Shown: piece by piece, positions 26,510-35,016 of the stretch
Layout: the number at the start of each line of letters is the position of its first letter
Position numbering within the stretch: the stretch's first letter is position 1
Origin: Polyangiaceae bacterium
GTDB lineage: Bacteria > Myxococcota_A > Polyangia > Polyangiales > Polyangiaceae
Assembly (NCBI GenBank): GCA_947475525.1
Contig: CANJMI010000011.1
Location: 124,001-188,000 of the forward strand
DNA: 64,000 bases
Reading direction: 5' to 3'
Made by a program: the position numbers and the translations under genes
The notes under the pieces: model-generated
What the model was told of the DNA's origin: nothing
Databases searched by the model: none
What the model saw: the letters and a program-made list of their open reading frames with translations, nothing else

Positions 26510-28681
26510 GTGCTGAGTGCGGAGCAATTAGCCGACAAGGTCGGAGCCTACCACCCCGACGCAGACCTTGCGCTGGTGCGCCGCGCGTATGCGTTCTCGC
26601 AGCGCGCCCACGACGGTCAATTGCGCAAAAGCGGTGACCCGTACTTCATCCACCCGGTGAGCGTGGCGGGGATCATCAGCGAGCTGAAGCTCGACGTGGC
26701 GAGCGTCTGTGCGGCGTTGCTCCACGACGTCGTCGAGGACACCGAAGTCACCGAAGCCGATCTCGAGCGCGAGTTCGGCCATGAGGTCGCGTTCTTGGTG
26801 GATGGTGTCACCAAGCTATCGAAAATCAACTTCGCGTCGAAGCACGATCGCACCGCCGAGAGCTTCCGAAAACTCGTCGTAGCGATGAGTCGTGACATTC
26901 GCGTGCTGGTGGTGAAGCTCTGTGACCGCCTCGACAACATGCGCACCCTCGAGCACATGAGCGATGAAGGCAAGGAGCGCATCGCCACCGAGACGATGGA
27001 CATCTACGCGCCGCTTGCCAATCGGCTTGGACTCGCTCGCTTCCGCGACGAGCTTCAGGACCTTTCGTTCAAGCACATAAACCCCGACGCGCATCTCGAC
27101 GTCTCGCGCTCGGTCGACGCGACCGCGGCCAGCCGTGACGCCGGGATCGCACGGGTCTGTCAATCGCTCACCGGCAAGCTTGCGCAGCAAGGTTTCGCAT
27201 GCCACGTGACCGGTCGGTCCAAACACCTTTATTCGATTTGGCGCAAACTGCAGGAGCGCCAGTGCACCTTCGAGCAGGTCTACGATCTGACGGCCTTCCG
27301 AGTCGTCATGGAGTCGGTGTCGGACTGCTACGCGGCGCTCGGAGTCATCCATTCGCTGTGGACCCCGGTGCCCGGGCGCTTCAAGGACTACATCGCGCTC
27401 CCCAAGCCGAACATGTACCAATCGCTTCACACCACGGTGTTCGGGCCTGGTCACCAGCGCATCGAGGTGCAGATTCGCACGCACGAGATGCATGGTGTGG
27501 CCGAGCATGGCATCGCCGCACATTGGCGATTTCGCGAGAAGATATCGGGCGGTCTCGACCCCAAAGACGCGGCCCAGTTCGCGTGGCTTCGCCAGCTGAT
27601 GGAGTCGCAGGACGAGCTAAAAGACCCGGCTGAATTTCTCGAGAGCGTGAAGATCGATCTCTTCCAGGACGAGGTGTACGTGTTCACGCCGCGTGGCGAC
27701 GTTCGAGCGTTTCCCCGTGGGGCGACGCCGATCGATTTCGCATACTCGATCCACACCGATCTCGGGGATCACTGCAACGGCGCGCGCATCAACGGCGGTC
27801 TCGCGCAACTCGCCTACAAGCTCCGCAATGGAGATCTCGTCGAGATTTTAACGAGTCCCGATCAGCGGCCGCACAAAGAGTGGCTGGACTGGGCGCTCAC
27901 GGCGAAGGCTCGCGGTCGCGTCCGCAGCTACCTGCGTGAGACCCAACGCGAAAAATCGATGAAGCTTGGCCGTGACCTCCTCGAGAAGGAGTTGCATCTG
28001 GCGAACATCAGCCTCGTCAAGATCGAGAAGAGTCCCGCCGAGGCCGGGCGCCTCTGCGAAAAGCTCGGCTACCCGCGGCTGGAGGATATCTTCGTCCACG
28101 TCGGTTACGGGAAGCTGAAAGCCCAAGATGTCGTGCTCGCGGTCGCGCCGAAGGAGGAGCCCGATAGCTCGCGGCCGACGCTTCCCCCGGCTGCGATCCG
28201 TCAGGGACGCATCGAGGCGTTCATGCGCAAAGTAACCGGCCGCAATTCTCACGGCGTGCTCTTGAACGGCGTGGATGACGTCCTCGTCCGCTACACGAAA
28301 TGTTGCAACCCGCTTCCCGGTGATGAAATCGTAGGGTTCCTCACGCGTGGGCGCGGCGTCACCATTCACCGCCGCAACTGTGAGAAGGGGTTCGAGGCCG
28401 ATCCGGAGCGGCGCGTCGCGGTCGCGTGGGATCCGAAGGCGCAGATAAACCGCCAGGTGCAACTCAGCGTGACGACGGCCAACCGCCCGGGGATCCTGGC
28501 GACCGTGGGTCAGACGTTTCATCTCGCGGGCATCAACCTCAGCGAGGCGGCGTGCCGTGCCGGGCTCGATGGCCGAGCCGAAAACATGTTTACGTTTTTG
28601 TGCGCGGATCTTGCGCAGCTCAAGAACGTGATGAAGCGCCTCGGAAAGATTGACGGCGTCGTCGAAGTTCGTCGCGTCTGA
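26510..28681 (+). CDS. rel: Bifunctional (p)ppGpp synthetase/hydrolase
   Basis: 723 residues from the GTG at 26510; a weak AGGA precedes it. Domains in order: HD hydrolase (HDVVEDT at 72-78), synthetase (GRSKHLYSIWRKL near 235-247, RFKD at 290-293), TGS (from about 386), a helical/zinc-finger-like region with RYTKCCNPLPGD, and a C-terminal ACT domain. An intact HDxxED and the basic RFKD loop (rather than the acidic ExDD of RelA) show a bifunctional Rel/SpoT enzyme. It controls the stringent response, which in myxobacteria also feeds into development. An in-frame start at 26441 would overlap hemW by 68 bases. Confidence 0.95.
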   Translation: MLSAEQLADKVGAYHPDADLALVRRAYAFSQRAHDGQLRKSGDPYFIHPVSVAGIISELKLDVASVCAALLHDVVEDTEVTEADLEREFGHEVAFLVDGVTKLSKINFASKHDRTAESFRKLVVAMSRDIRVLVVKLCDRLDNMRTLEHMSDEGKERIATETMDIYAPLANRLGLARFRDELQDLSFKHINPDAHLDVSRSVDATAASRDAGIARVCQSLTGKLAQQGFACHVTGRSKHLYSIWRKLQERQCTFEQVYDLTAFRVVMESVSDCYAALGVIHSLWTPVPGRFKDYIALPKPNMYQSLHTTVFGPGHQRIEVQIRTHEMHGVAEHGIAAHWRFREKISGGLDPKDAAQFAWLRQLMESQDELKDPAEFLESVKIDLFQDEVYVFTPRGDVRAFPRGATPIDFAYSIHTDLGDHCNGARINGGLAQLAYKLRNGDLVEILTSPDQRPHKEWLDWALTAKARGRVRSYLRETQREKSMKLGRDLLEKELHLANISLVKIEKSPAEAGRLCEKLGYPRLEDIFVHVGYGKLKAQDVVLAVAPKEEPDSSRPTLPPAAIRQGRIEAFMRKVTGRNSHGVLLNGVDDVLVRYTKCCNPLPGDEIVGFLTRGRGVTIHRRNCEKGFEADPERRVAVAWDPKAQINRQVQLSVTTANRPGILATVGQTFHLAGINLSEAACRAGLDGRAENMFTFLCADLAQLKNVMKRLGKIDGVVEVRRV

Positions 28682-28714
28682 GCGAACCGGCGCGTTTATT
28701 TTCGCTTCGCTGTC

Positions 28715-29215
28715 TCAGTCGACGAGGGCTCGCGTGAGAGGACGCCCCCGCTCTCCGTCGTGCTCATGGCGAACGGCAAGCTCCTGGATCCGTCGGACGA
28801 ACGCGCCGAGTACGTCCCGCTCTACGGCGGTGGGCCCGGTGTCGGCGCGGTGGCACCAAAACGTCCGGCAGCCGAGTGGTCGCGCGTCGTAGATCGAGCA
28901 GCGGCCCGTGTAGTCGAGCATGGAGCAGGTACGCTCGTCGTCGCGTTCGCGTGGGACCATGGGCAACGCGCGACGTTTTTCGGGGAGCTGCCCGCCACGA
29001 CGAGCAATCGCGCGGCGCATGACGAGAAGCTCGATCGATGTGACGTACGGCTCACGTCCGGTGATTCCGAATCGGCAGCACTCGGTCGAACCCGGGCAAC
29101 TGTAGCCCGAATACGCGGCCTCGACGTCGCGGTACACCGCCATCAGCTCCGCCTCGAGGTCGCGAGAACGCGCGCGCTCGGGGTCATGGGTGCGTGCGCG
29201 GCGCGGCTTCGTCAT
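28715..29215 (-). CDS. YkgJ-family cysteine cluster protein
   Basis: 166 residues from the ATG at 29215, two bases after the stop of the acyltransferase gene. The cysteine pattern is that of the YkgJ family (putative zinc or iron-sulfur binding): CPGSTECCRFG, then CSMLDYTGRCSIYDARPLGCRTFWC. The first 25 residues are rich in Arg. A longer start at 29347 would overlap the acyltransferase and reads as a shadow. Function unknown. Confidence 0.88.
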   Translation of the reverse strand: MTKPRRARTHDPERARSRDLEAELMAVYRDVEAAYSGYSCPGSTECCRFGITGREPYVTSIELLVMRRAIARRGGQLPEKRRALPMVPRERDDERTCSMLDYTGRCSIYDARPLGCRTFWCHRADTGPTAVERDVLGAFVRRIQELAVRHEHDGERGRPLTRALVD

Positions 29216-29217
29216 CG

Positions 29218-30504
29218 TCAGGGAACCAGCCGGTCGCGAAGTGCGAGGGCGGGTTTTTCGATGAGAATATGCAGGGCGTACGACAGCGCCAGCGACAGGG
29301 CCCACATGGCGATGAGGCCGAATGTCCACGTGGCGAAGAACGGCCACTGCAGCACGTTGAAGAGCCGCAAGAACGGCATGACCAAGTACTCGAACACCGG
29401 GATATGGACGAGGTAGGTGCCGTAGCCGAGGGTCGCGAGCCGGAGAAATCCGCGATGCGAGAGAAAGCGTTTAACGGGCCCGTCGCCGTAAAAGAGCAGC
29501 GGCAGTGCCGTCAGGTACAAGATCGAAGTGAACGTGCCGAAGCAGAAAACGCGGTAAAATAGGAAGTGACGCGGGCCGGCGATCTCGTGGGGGAACAAGA
29601 GCAGAAAGAAGCAGGCGAGGGCGATCGTCACGAGGAGCGCCCGCGGGCCTTTGCGCGAGAGCCAGGCCTGGAGCGGCTCTCTCAGGTGGAAGTGCACGTA
29701 CGCGAGGATCACCCCCGCTATCAGGGTGTCGTACCGCGAGTGCGTCTTGAGATAAAATTGCTGGAAGTGGTCGCTTTCGGTCCAGGGGGCGTGAGCGCGG
29801 AAGAGGGCAATCCGGACGAGCAGCCCTGATAGCCAGAGTAGACTCAAAAGCATGAGGCGCCCGCGGTGCCCGCGAATGAGATGAAGCCCACCGACGAGCA
29901 GTGGCACGGCCAGGTAAAAGTGCTCTTCGACGCAGAGCGACCAACCCCAGAGCATCGTCACCGTCTCTTCGGCGACGTACGAGCGGTAGTTCGTCAGATA
30001 GACAAGCTCGAACGGAAGGTTTGCGCGCTTGATGGCCGTGAACGGTAAGACAGCGGCGAGAAAGAGCAGAACGACGTAGTAGAGCGGGAACGTGCGGAAC
30101 GCCCGCCGCGCATAGAAACGCCCGATGCCACGGAGCCCTGAGGTATGTCCGACCTTCGTGGCGTGCATCAGCATCGAGCCAATGAGAAAGCCGCTCAAGA
30201 CGAAGAAGAGGTCCATCCCGAAGAACATCGTGAGTGACCGCAGCGCGAAGCGCCTCGCCGATTCGGTTCGAATCAGGCCGTTCAAGAGCATGATGCTGGT
30301 GACGTGCCATTGCAGAACGCACACGATGGCGAGCACCCGGACCCCGTGGAGCTCCGGAAAGTGATTGGCGAGTAGGCTAAGCGAGAAGAGCGTTTTTGGT
30401 CGGAGTTCGCCTTGCCCTGGACGCTTGGCGGCGTCGCTCGCCGGGGCGCCGAGCGTGCCGTCCGAAGGCTCGACGAGGGCGCTCACTCGAACTTCGTCGC
30501 TCAT
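29218..30504 (-). CDS. Acyltransferase family 3 (OafA/YrhL-like) membrane protein
   Basis: 428 residues. Typical of acyltransferase 3: ELHGVRVLAIVCVLQWH at the start of the first helix, DLFFVLSGFLIG, RFYARRAFRTFPLYY, and about ten hydrophobic helices. The histidine in the first helix region and the R-x-x-R-x-x-P block match the conserved residues. Such enzymes O-acetylate polysaccharides or other envelope glycans; the substrate is not shown here. The first 40 residues are cytoplasmic and polar. Probably co-transcribed with the YkgJ gene. Confidence 0.92.
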   Translation of the reverse strand: MSDEVRVSALVEPSDGTLGAPASDAAKRPGQGELRPKTLFSLSLLANHFPELHGVRVLAIVCVLQWHVTSIMLLNGLIRTESARRFALRSLTMFFGMDLFFVLSGFLIGSMLMHATKVGHTSGLRGIGRFYARRAFRTFPLYYVVLLFLAAVLPFTAIKRANLPFELVYLTNYRSYVAEETVTMLWGWSLCVEEHFYLAVPLLVGGLHLIRGHRGRLMLLSLLWLSGLLVRIALFRAHAPWTESDHFQQFYLKTHSRYDTLIAGVILAYVHFHLREPLQAWLSRKGPRALLVTIALACFFLLLFPHEIAGPRHFLFYRVFCFGTFTSILYLTALPLLFYGDGPVKRFLSHRGFLRLATLGYGTYLVHIPVFEYLVMPFLRLFNVLQWPFFATWTFGLIAMWALSLALSYALHILIEKPALALRDRLVP

Positions 30505-30559
30505 CGGATCGATCTACTTGACCTGGTTCGCGGTGCCGACTAAATCAGTCGCTCACACT

Positions 30560-30634
<75 letters not shown>

Positions 30635-30682
30635 AAGCACCTGTCCGCTGCGGCTGTCTGCAGAACCGAGATGCCTTCCGCG

Positions 30683-30705
30683 AAGCCCGACCCCGTCGGG
30701 TTTTT
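30683..30705 (+). terminator. Rho-independent terminator after tRNA-Gly
   Basis: CCCGAC (30686-30691), loop CCC, GTCGGG (30695-30700), then five T. The stem can extend by A-T and G-T pairs. It lies 50 bases after the tRNA and ahead of the diheme gene. Confidence 0.75.
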
Positions 30706-30815
30706 GCGTTTCTGGCTCTCGAGTAAATCGCCAGAAAGCTCCGTTTCGGCGTTTCTCGGCTGGGTCGGGTTGCCGCAGGTTCTTGCGCCTCGTATGCTCC
30801 GATTCGGGTGATGTT

Positions 30816-32291
30816 GTGAAACCTGGACTCGGACGCGGATGGTGGCTTCTCGCGTTGCCGCTCGCCCTGGGTACGCTTGGCTTCGGAGCGGACGATTCCG
30901 TCCCTTGGCCACTGGGCACCTCGCCGACCGAACTCGACCTCGTCGAGTGGGTCGCAGCGGAGCACATCGTCGCCGACCGCGAGCGGTTCGAAGAGTTCCT
31001 CGAGGCGGCCGAGGTGGGCGAGGACACCGAACACATCACGGTTCGTCAAGAAGACATCGATGCCGGGTATTTTAGCCTCGAACGCCTCTTTCTTTTCGGC
31101 GACGCGGCCTTCACTCATGAGTTCCGACGGCTCGATGGCTACGGTCGTAGCGAGCTGCCGCGCATCCATCGCGTGCACGACGGGCACACAGGTGGACTCG
31201 ATACGTTTTCGTGTGCGGGCTGCCACCAGCAAGGGGGCGTGAACGGCTCCGGAGCGAAGACGGCGAGCGCACTCTACTTTGCCGATGGCGTGCACGCGTC
31301 CTCTGCGGTCGTGCGAAATCCGCCGAATGTGCTCGGCCTCGGACTCGTGCAAAAACTCGGCGCCGAGATGACGACTCTCCTTCGGTATGCACGCGATGGC
31401 GCGCTTGCCGAAGCCGCGCTGTCAGGCGCGCCCGTGACCGTTCCGCTCGAAGCGAAGGGGGTGACATTCGGCGTGATCGTCGCGCGCCCCGACGGCACCG
31501 TCGAGACCTCGAAGGTCGAAGGCGTGGACCCCGACCTCGAAGTGAAACCTTTCGGCTGGAAGGGGCACACGGCTCGGTTGCGACGATTCGCCGAGCGTGC
31601 CGCCCTCGTTCACTTCGGGATCCAGTCCCACGTGCTCGCGCTCGGTTACCAAGCGAAGCCCGACCCGTCCCTCGGTCCCGGTCCGCAGTGGTGGGACCCT
31701 GACAACGACGGCGTGCAGCAAGAGCTCTCCGAAGGCACGCTCACCGCGTACGCCCTCTACATGGAACAACTCGAGGTGCCGATCGCGCTGCCCCCGAGCG
31801 ACGAAGGTTTGCGGGAACGTGCCGCGTACGGCTCGGCGCTTTTTCGGGATATCGGATGCGCCACGTGCCATCAAGAGAGCCTCTCGCTCATCGACGCGAG
31901 TTGGTACGAGAGGTCCGATACGACCGAAGGTGCGCCCGTGCTCGTTGGCTTGCTCACCGACGGGGAGCATCCTCGGGGTGGTTCCAATGTTCGGATTTTC
32001 AGTGATTTGAAGCGCCACCACATGGGGGAGCGCCTCGCCGACCCCCACGATGATCCGGACGGGATCGGCCGCGACGTGTTTCTCACGCGACCGCTGTGGG
32101 GCCTGGCCGAGAGCGCGCCCTACCTGCACGACGGCCGCGCGCAGACGATCGGCGAGGCCGTTGCGGCTCACGGCGGCGAAGCCCAATCGGCCGCGGATTT
32201 GTTCTCGGCGTTGAGCGAAGACGACCGAGTCAACATTCAGCTCTACCTGCTCTCGCTGTCGCGTATGCCGCGTCTCAGGGTGCCTCAATGA
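30816..32291 (+). CDS. Secreted diheme protein (DUF1111/thiol oxidoreductase-like)
   Basis: 491 residues from the GTG at 30816, which gives a signal peptide (GWWLLALPLALGTLGFGA). Two c-type heme motifs: CAGCH in the N-terminal half and CATCH in the C-terminal half. Blocks such as RRLDGYGRSELPR, PFGWKGH and YLHDGRAQTIGEAVAAHGGEA are those of the di-heme oxidoreductases (DUF1111, related to diheme peroxidases). It should act in the periplasm or at the surface in electron transfer or peroxide chemistry. Its stop overlaps the ATG of a paralogue. Confidence 0.88.
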   Translation: MKPGLGRGWWLLALPLALGTLGFGADDSVPWPLGTSPTELDLVEWVAAEHIVADRERFEEFLEAAEVGEDTEHITVRQEDIDAGYFSLERLFLFGDAAFTHEFRRLDGYGRSELPRIHRVHDGHTGGLDTFSCAGCHQQGGVNGSGAKTASALYFADGVHASSAVVRNPPNVLGLGLVQKLGAEMTTLLRYARDGALAEAALSGAPVTVPLEAKGVTFGVIVARPDGTVETSKVEGVDPDLEVKPFGWKGHTARLRRFAERAALVHFGIQSHVLALGYQAKPDPSLGPGPQWWDPDNDGVQQELSEGTLTAYALYMEQLEVPIALPPSDEGLRERAAYGSALFRDIGCATCHQESLSLIDASWYERSDTTEGAPVLVGLLTDGEHPRGGSNVRIFSDLKRHHMGERLADPHDDPDGIGRDVFLTRPLWGLAESAPYLHDGRAQTIGEAVAAHGGEAQSAADLFSALSEDDRVNIQLYLLSLSRMPRLRVPQ

Positions 32292-33799
32292 CGCGTCGTT
32301 TGGGCCTCGCAACAGTCATCGTCGCTCTCGCGGCGTGCGCGACCGAGAAGGTGAACCCTGCGGTCACTTCGCGCGATAGTACTGCGGAAACATTGGGCAT
32401 CGTATCGACAGCGTTCGAGGTCGAACCGCGCGCCAATGCCTTGGGGGCGCTCGAACGTGATGCCCGTCGTCGGGCGGTGCGTTTTCGCGAGGTAACCTCG
32501 CCCGGGTTTCTTTTCGCTGCAACGCGCGTTCCCCAAGGCGAGCTCGACGCTGGATTGTGGAGCCCGAGTGAACTCTATGAGCTCGGCGGTCAGCTCTTCA
32601 CGCAGCGCTTTCGAAGAGAAGATGGCTATGGCGCCGCGGACCTACCGGCATTCGGACGGTTCCAACGCGGGGAACGCGGTGGCCCCGATGCGGAACAGTG
32701 CGCGGACTGCCATCGTCGCGGCGGGCTCGCGGGCGCGGGCGACGCTTCGGACAACGCGTATCCCTACGGTGATGGCGAGAACCCGGACACCGGCCTCGAG
32801 CGGAACGCGCCCTCGTTGACGGGCCTCGGATTGCGGGAGCTCCTCGCCCGCGAGATCACCGCCGAGCTCGCCGCCGAGCGGGCGGCACTCTTCGACAAAG
32901 CCAAAGAGACGGGCGCGCCAGTGCGAGGCAAGCTCAGTGCGAAGGGACTCGACTTTGGCTCGTTTACAGCGCGACCGAACGGCACGGTCGATGCGAGCGA
33001 GGTCGTCGGCATCGAGCCCGATCTCGTCGTCCGTCCTTTCGGCTGGAAGGGCCACTCGCGCACGATCCGCGAGATGGTCGAGTCGGAGCTCGCGACCCAC
33101 CACGGTATGCAGTCGGCTTGGTTTGTCGCGCATGCGACGACCGCGGCGAAAGGCGCTCAGCCGCAGCCGGATCCGGACGGGGATGGGGTCACCGATGAAA
33201 TCTCCGAAGGGCAGGTTTCTGCGCTGACGCTGTTCCTTGCGATGCAAGAGGTGCCGACGGTCGAACCGCCGATCGTCCTCGTGGAACTCGGCCAAGCCAA
33301 CACCAATTTGTTCCCGCGATGGCTCGACGGCGCGACCCGCTTCCGCTCGCTCGGCTGCGCGACCTGCCACGTTCCGGAGTTGCCGCTAGCGTCGGCAAGC
33401 TTCACCCTCGAGAGCCGTACAGGCGCGGCTCCAGTGACGATCGATCTCGCGAAGGACGGAGCTGCCCCACGCATCGTCCCGCTCGCCGATGGGACGTTGC
33501 TCGTGCGCGCGTTCACGGATTTTAAGCGCCACGATCTCGGACCCAAACTCGCCGATGCTTTTTCCGAACGCGGCCTCGCGAGCTCGAGCTTTCTCACGCC
33601 GTCCCTATGGGGAGTGGCGCGAACCCGCCCGTACCTTCACGACGGACGCGCGCCGACGCTCGAAGCCGCCATCTTGATGCATGGAGGCGAAGCCGAGGCG
33701 TCTCGAGACGCGTACGAGGCGCTGAGTGACCATGACCGCGGCGGCCTTCGCGTCTACCTGACCTCACTCACTCGTGCGCGCCGCTTTGCCGTGCCTTGA
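32288..33799 (+). CDS. Diheme lipoprotein, paralogue of the preceding gene
   Basis: 503 residues. ATG overlaps the previous stop (ATGA). A consensus lipobox LAAC follows a short signal, so it is membrane-anchored. Heme motifs CADCH and CATCH; shared blocks with the upstream protein include FRREDGYGAADLP, RPFGWKGHSRTIREM, and YLHDGRAPTLEAAILMHGGEA. The pair is a tandem duplication that diverged: one product is soluble or signal-peptide exported and the other lipidated. They may form a redox complex. The frame upstream of 32288 is a shadow of the first gene. Confidence 0.88.
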   Translation: MTRRLGLATVIVALAACATEKVNPAVTSRDSTAETLGIVSTAFEVEPRANALGALERDARRRAVRFREVTSPGFLFAATRVPQGELDAGLWSPSELYELGGQLFTQRFRREDGYGAADLPAFGRFQRGERGGPDAEQCADCHRRGGLAGAGDASDNAYPYGDGENPDTGLERNAPSLTGLGLRELLAREITAELAAERAALFDKAKETGAPVRGKLSAKGLDFGSFTARPNGTVDASEVVGIEPDLVVRPFGWKGHSRTIREMVESELATHHGMQSAWFVAHATTAAKGAQPQPDPDGDGVTDEISEGQVSALTLFLAMQEVPTVEPPIVLVELGQANTNLFPRWLDGATRFRSLGCATCHVPELPLASASFTLESRTGAAPVTIDLAKDGAAPRIVPLADGTLLVRAFTDFKRHDLGPKLADAFSERGLASSSFLTPSLWGVARTRPYLHDGRAPTLEAAILMHGGEAEASRDAYEALSDHDRGGLRVYLTSLTRARRFAVP

Positions 33800-33846
33800 C
33801 GCGAGCCCCGCGCGCGCCTTCGTCCGCGTAGCCGTGTGCGAGGCGA

Positions 33847-34902
33847 TTAAAGGCCGAGTCGTTCACGGCGGTAGACGCCGTTCGAGATGCGCTCGCACCA
33901 GTCCGCGTGGGCGAGGTACCAAGCGACCGTGGTTTGCATGCCTTGTACGAATGGTGTCCGCGCGCGCCATCCGAGCTCGCGCTCAAGTTTCGTGGCGTCG
34001 ATCGCGTAGCGGCGATCGTGGCCTGGGCGATCGGTTACGAACGCGATCTGGTCGCGGTAGCTACCGCTCGCGCGCGGCCGAATTGAATCGAGTTCGTCGC
34101 ATATCGCGTGGACCATCTCGAGGGTTGTGCGTTCGTTGTTCGAGCCGATGTTGTAGGTCTCGCCGACCGTCCCGCGTTCGGCCGCGACGAGCAGCGCCTC
34201 GCAGTGGTCACCGACGAAGAGCCAATCGCGGACATTGCGGCCGTCGCCGTAGACCGGCAAACGTTTGCCCTCGAGCGCGTTCAAGAGACACAGCGGAATG
34301 AGCTTCTCGGGGAACTGGTAGGGGCCGTAGTTGTTCGAGCAATTCGTCGTGACTGTCGGAAGTCCGTACGTGTGGTGGTAGGCGCGTGTGAGGTGGTCCG
34401 AGGAGGCCTTCGAGGCGGCGTAGGGTGAATTTGGCGCGTAGGGCGTCGTCTCGGAAAAGAGCCCTTCGGTGCCGAGTGAGCCGTAAACTTCGTCGGTCGA
34501 GACGTGGATGAACCGGAAGGCGCCTCGGTCATCGTTCGAGAGGTTGGCCGCGAACGCGCGTGACGCTTCAAGCATCTCGAAGGTGCCCACAATGTTGGTT
34601 TGCACGAAAGCGCCAGGTCCGTCGATCGACCGATCGACGTGCGACTCGGCCGCGAGGTGAAAGACATAACGCGGACGCTCGAGCTCAAGCGTTTCAAGCA
34701 CGCGCGCCCGGTTGCAGATGTCCCCTTCGACGAACGTGCAGCGCTTGCCATCGATGACCCCCTCGAGGTTGTCGAGATTTCCGGCGTAGGTCAGCGCGTC
34801 ATAGACGACCACCCGCGCATCCGGCCGCGTCTCGAGGATGTGATGCACCAGGTTCGAGCCGATGAATCCGGCCCCGCCCGTCACGAAAAAGACATCCGAC
34901 AT
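33847..34902 (-). CDS. rfbB: dTDP-glucose 4,6-dehydratase
   Basis: 351 residues from the ATG at 34902, with AGGAGC just upstream. Extended SDR features: NAD-binding [22 protein letters not shown], catalytic STDEVYG, YAASKA (YxxxK), [17 protein letters not shown], and DHCEA. Length and motifs fit RfbB/RmlB, the second step of dTDP-rhamnose synthesis. The other rfb/rml genes are not in the window. An upstream start at 34941 would add 13 residues and lacks a ribosome-binding site. Confidence 0.95.
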   Translation of the reverse strand: MSDVFFVTGGAGFIGSNLVHHILETRPDARVVVYDALTYAGNLDNLEGVIDGKRCTFVEGDICNRARVLETLELERPRYVFHLAAESHVDRSIDGPGAFVQTNIVGTFEMLEASRAFAANLSNDDRGAFRFIHVSTDEVYGSLGTEGLFSETTPYAPNSPYAASKASSDHLTRAYHHTYGLPTVTTNCSNNYGPYQFPEKLIPLCLLNALEGKRLPVYGDGRNVRDWLFVGDHCEALLVAAERGTVGETYNIGSNNERTTLEMVHAICDELDSIRPRASGSYRDQIAFVTDRPGHDRRYAIDATKLERELGWRARTPFVQGMQTTVAWYLAHADWCERISNGVYRRERLGL

Positions 34903-35016
34903 GGGCTCCTTATAGCCCGCGAGGTGGCCTCGGCGAATCAATTGGCGGGCGACCCCGCGCGATGACGCTAGAATGCGCCGTCGCGACCATGACGGTCGGT
35001 CGACGAGGAGTCAGCG

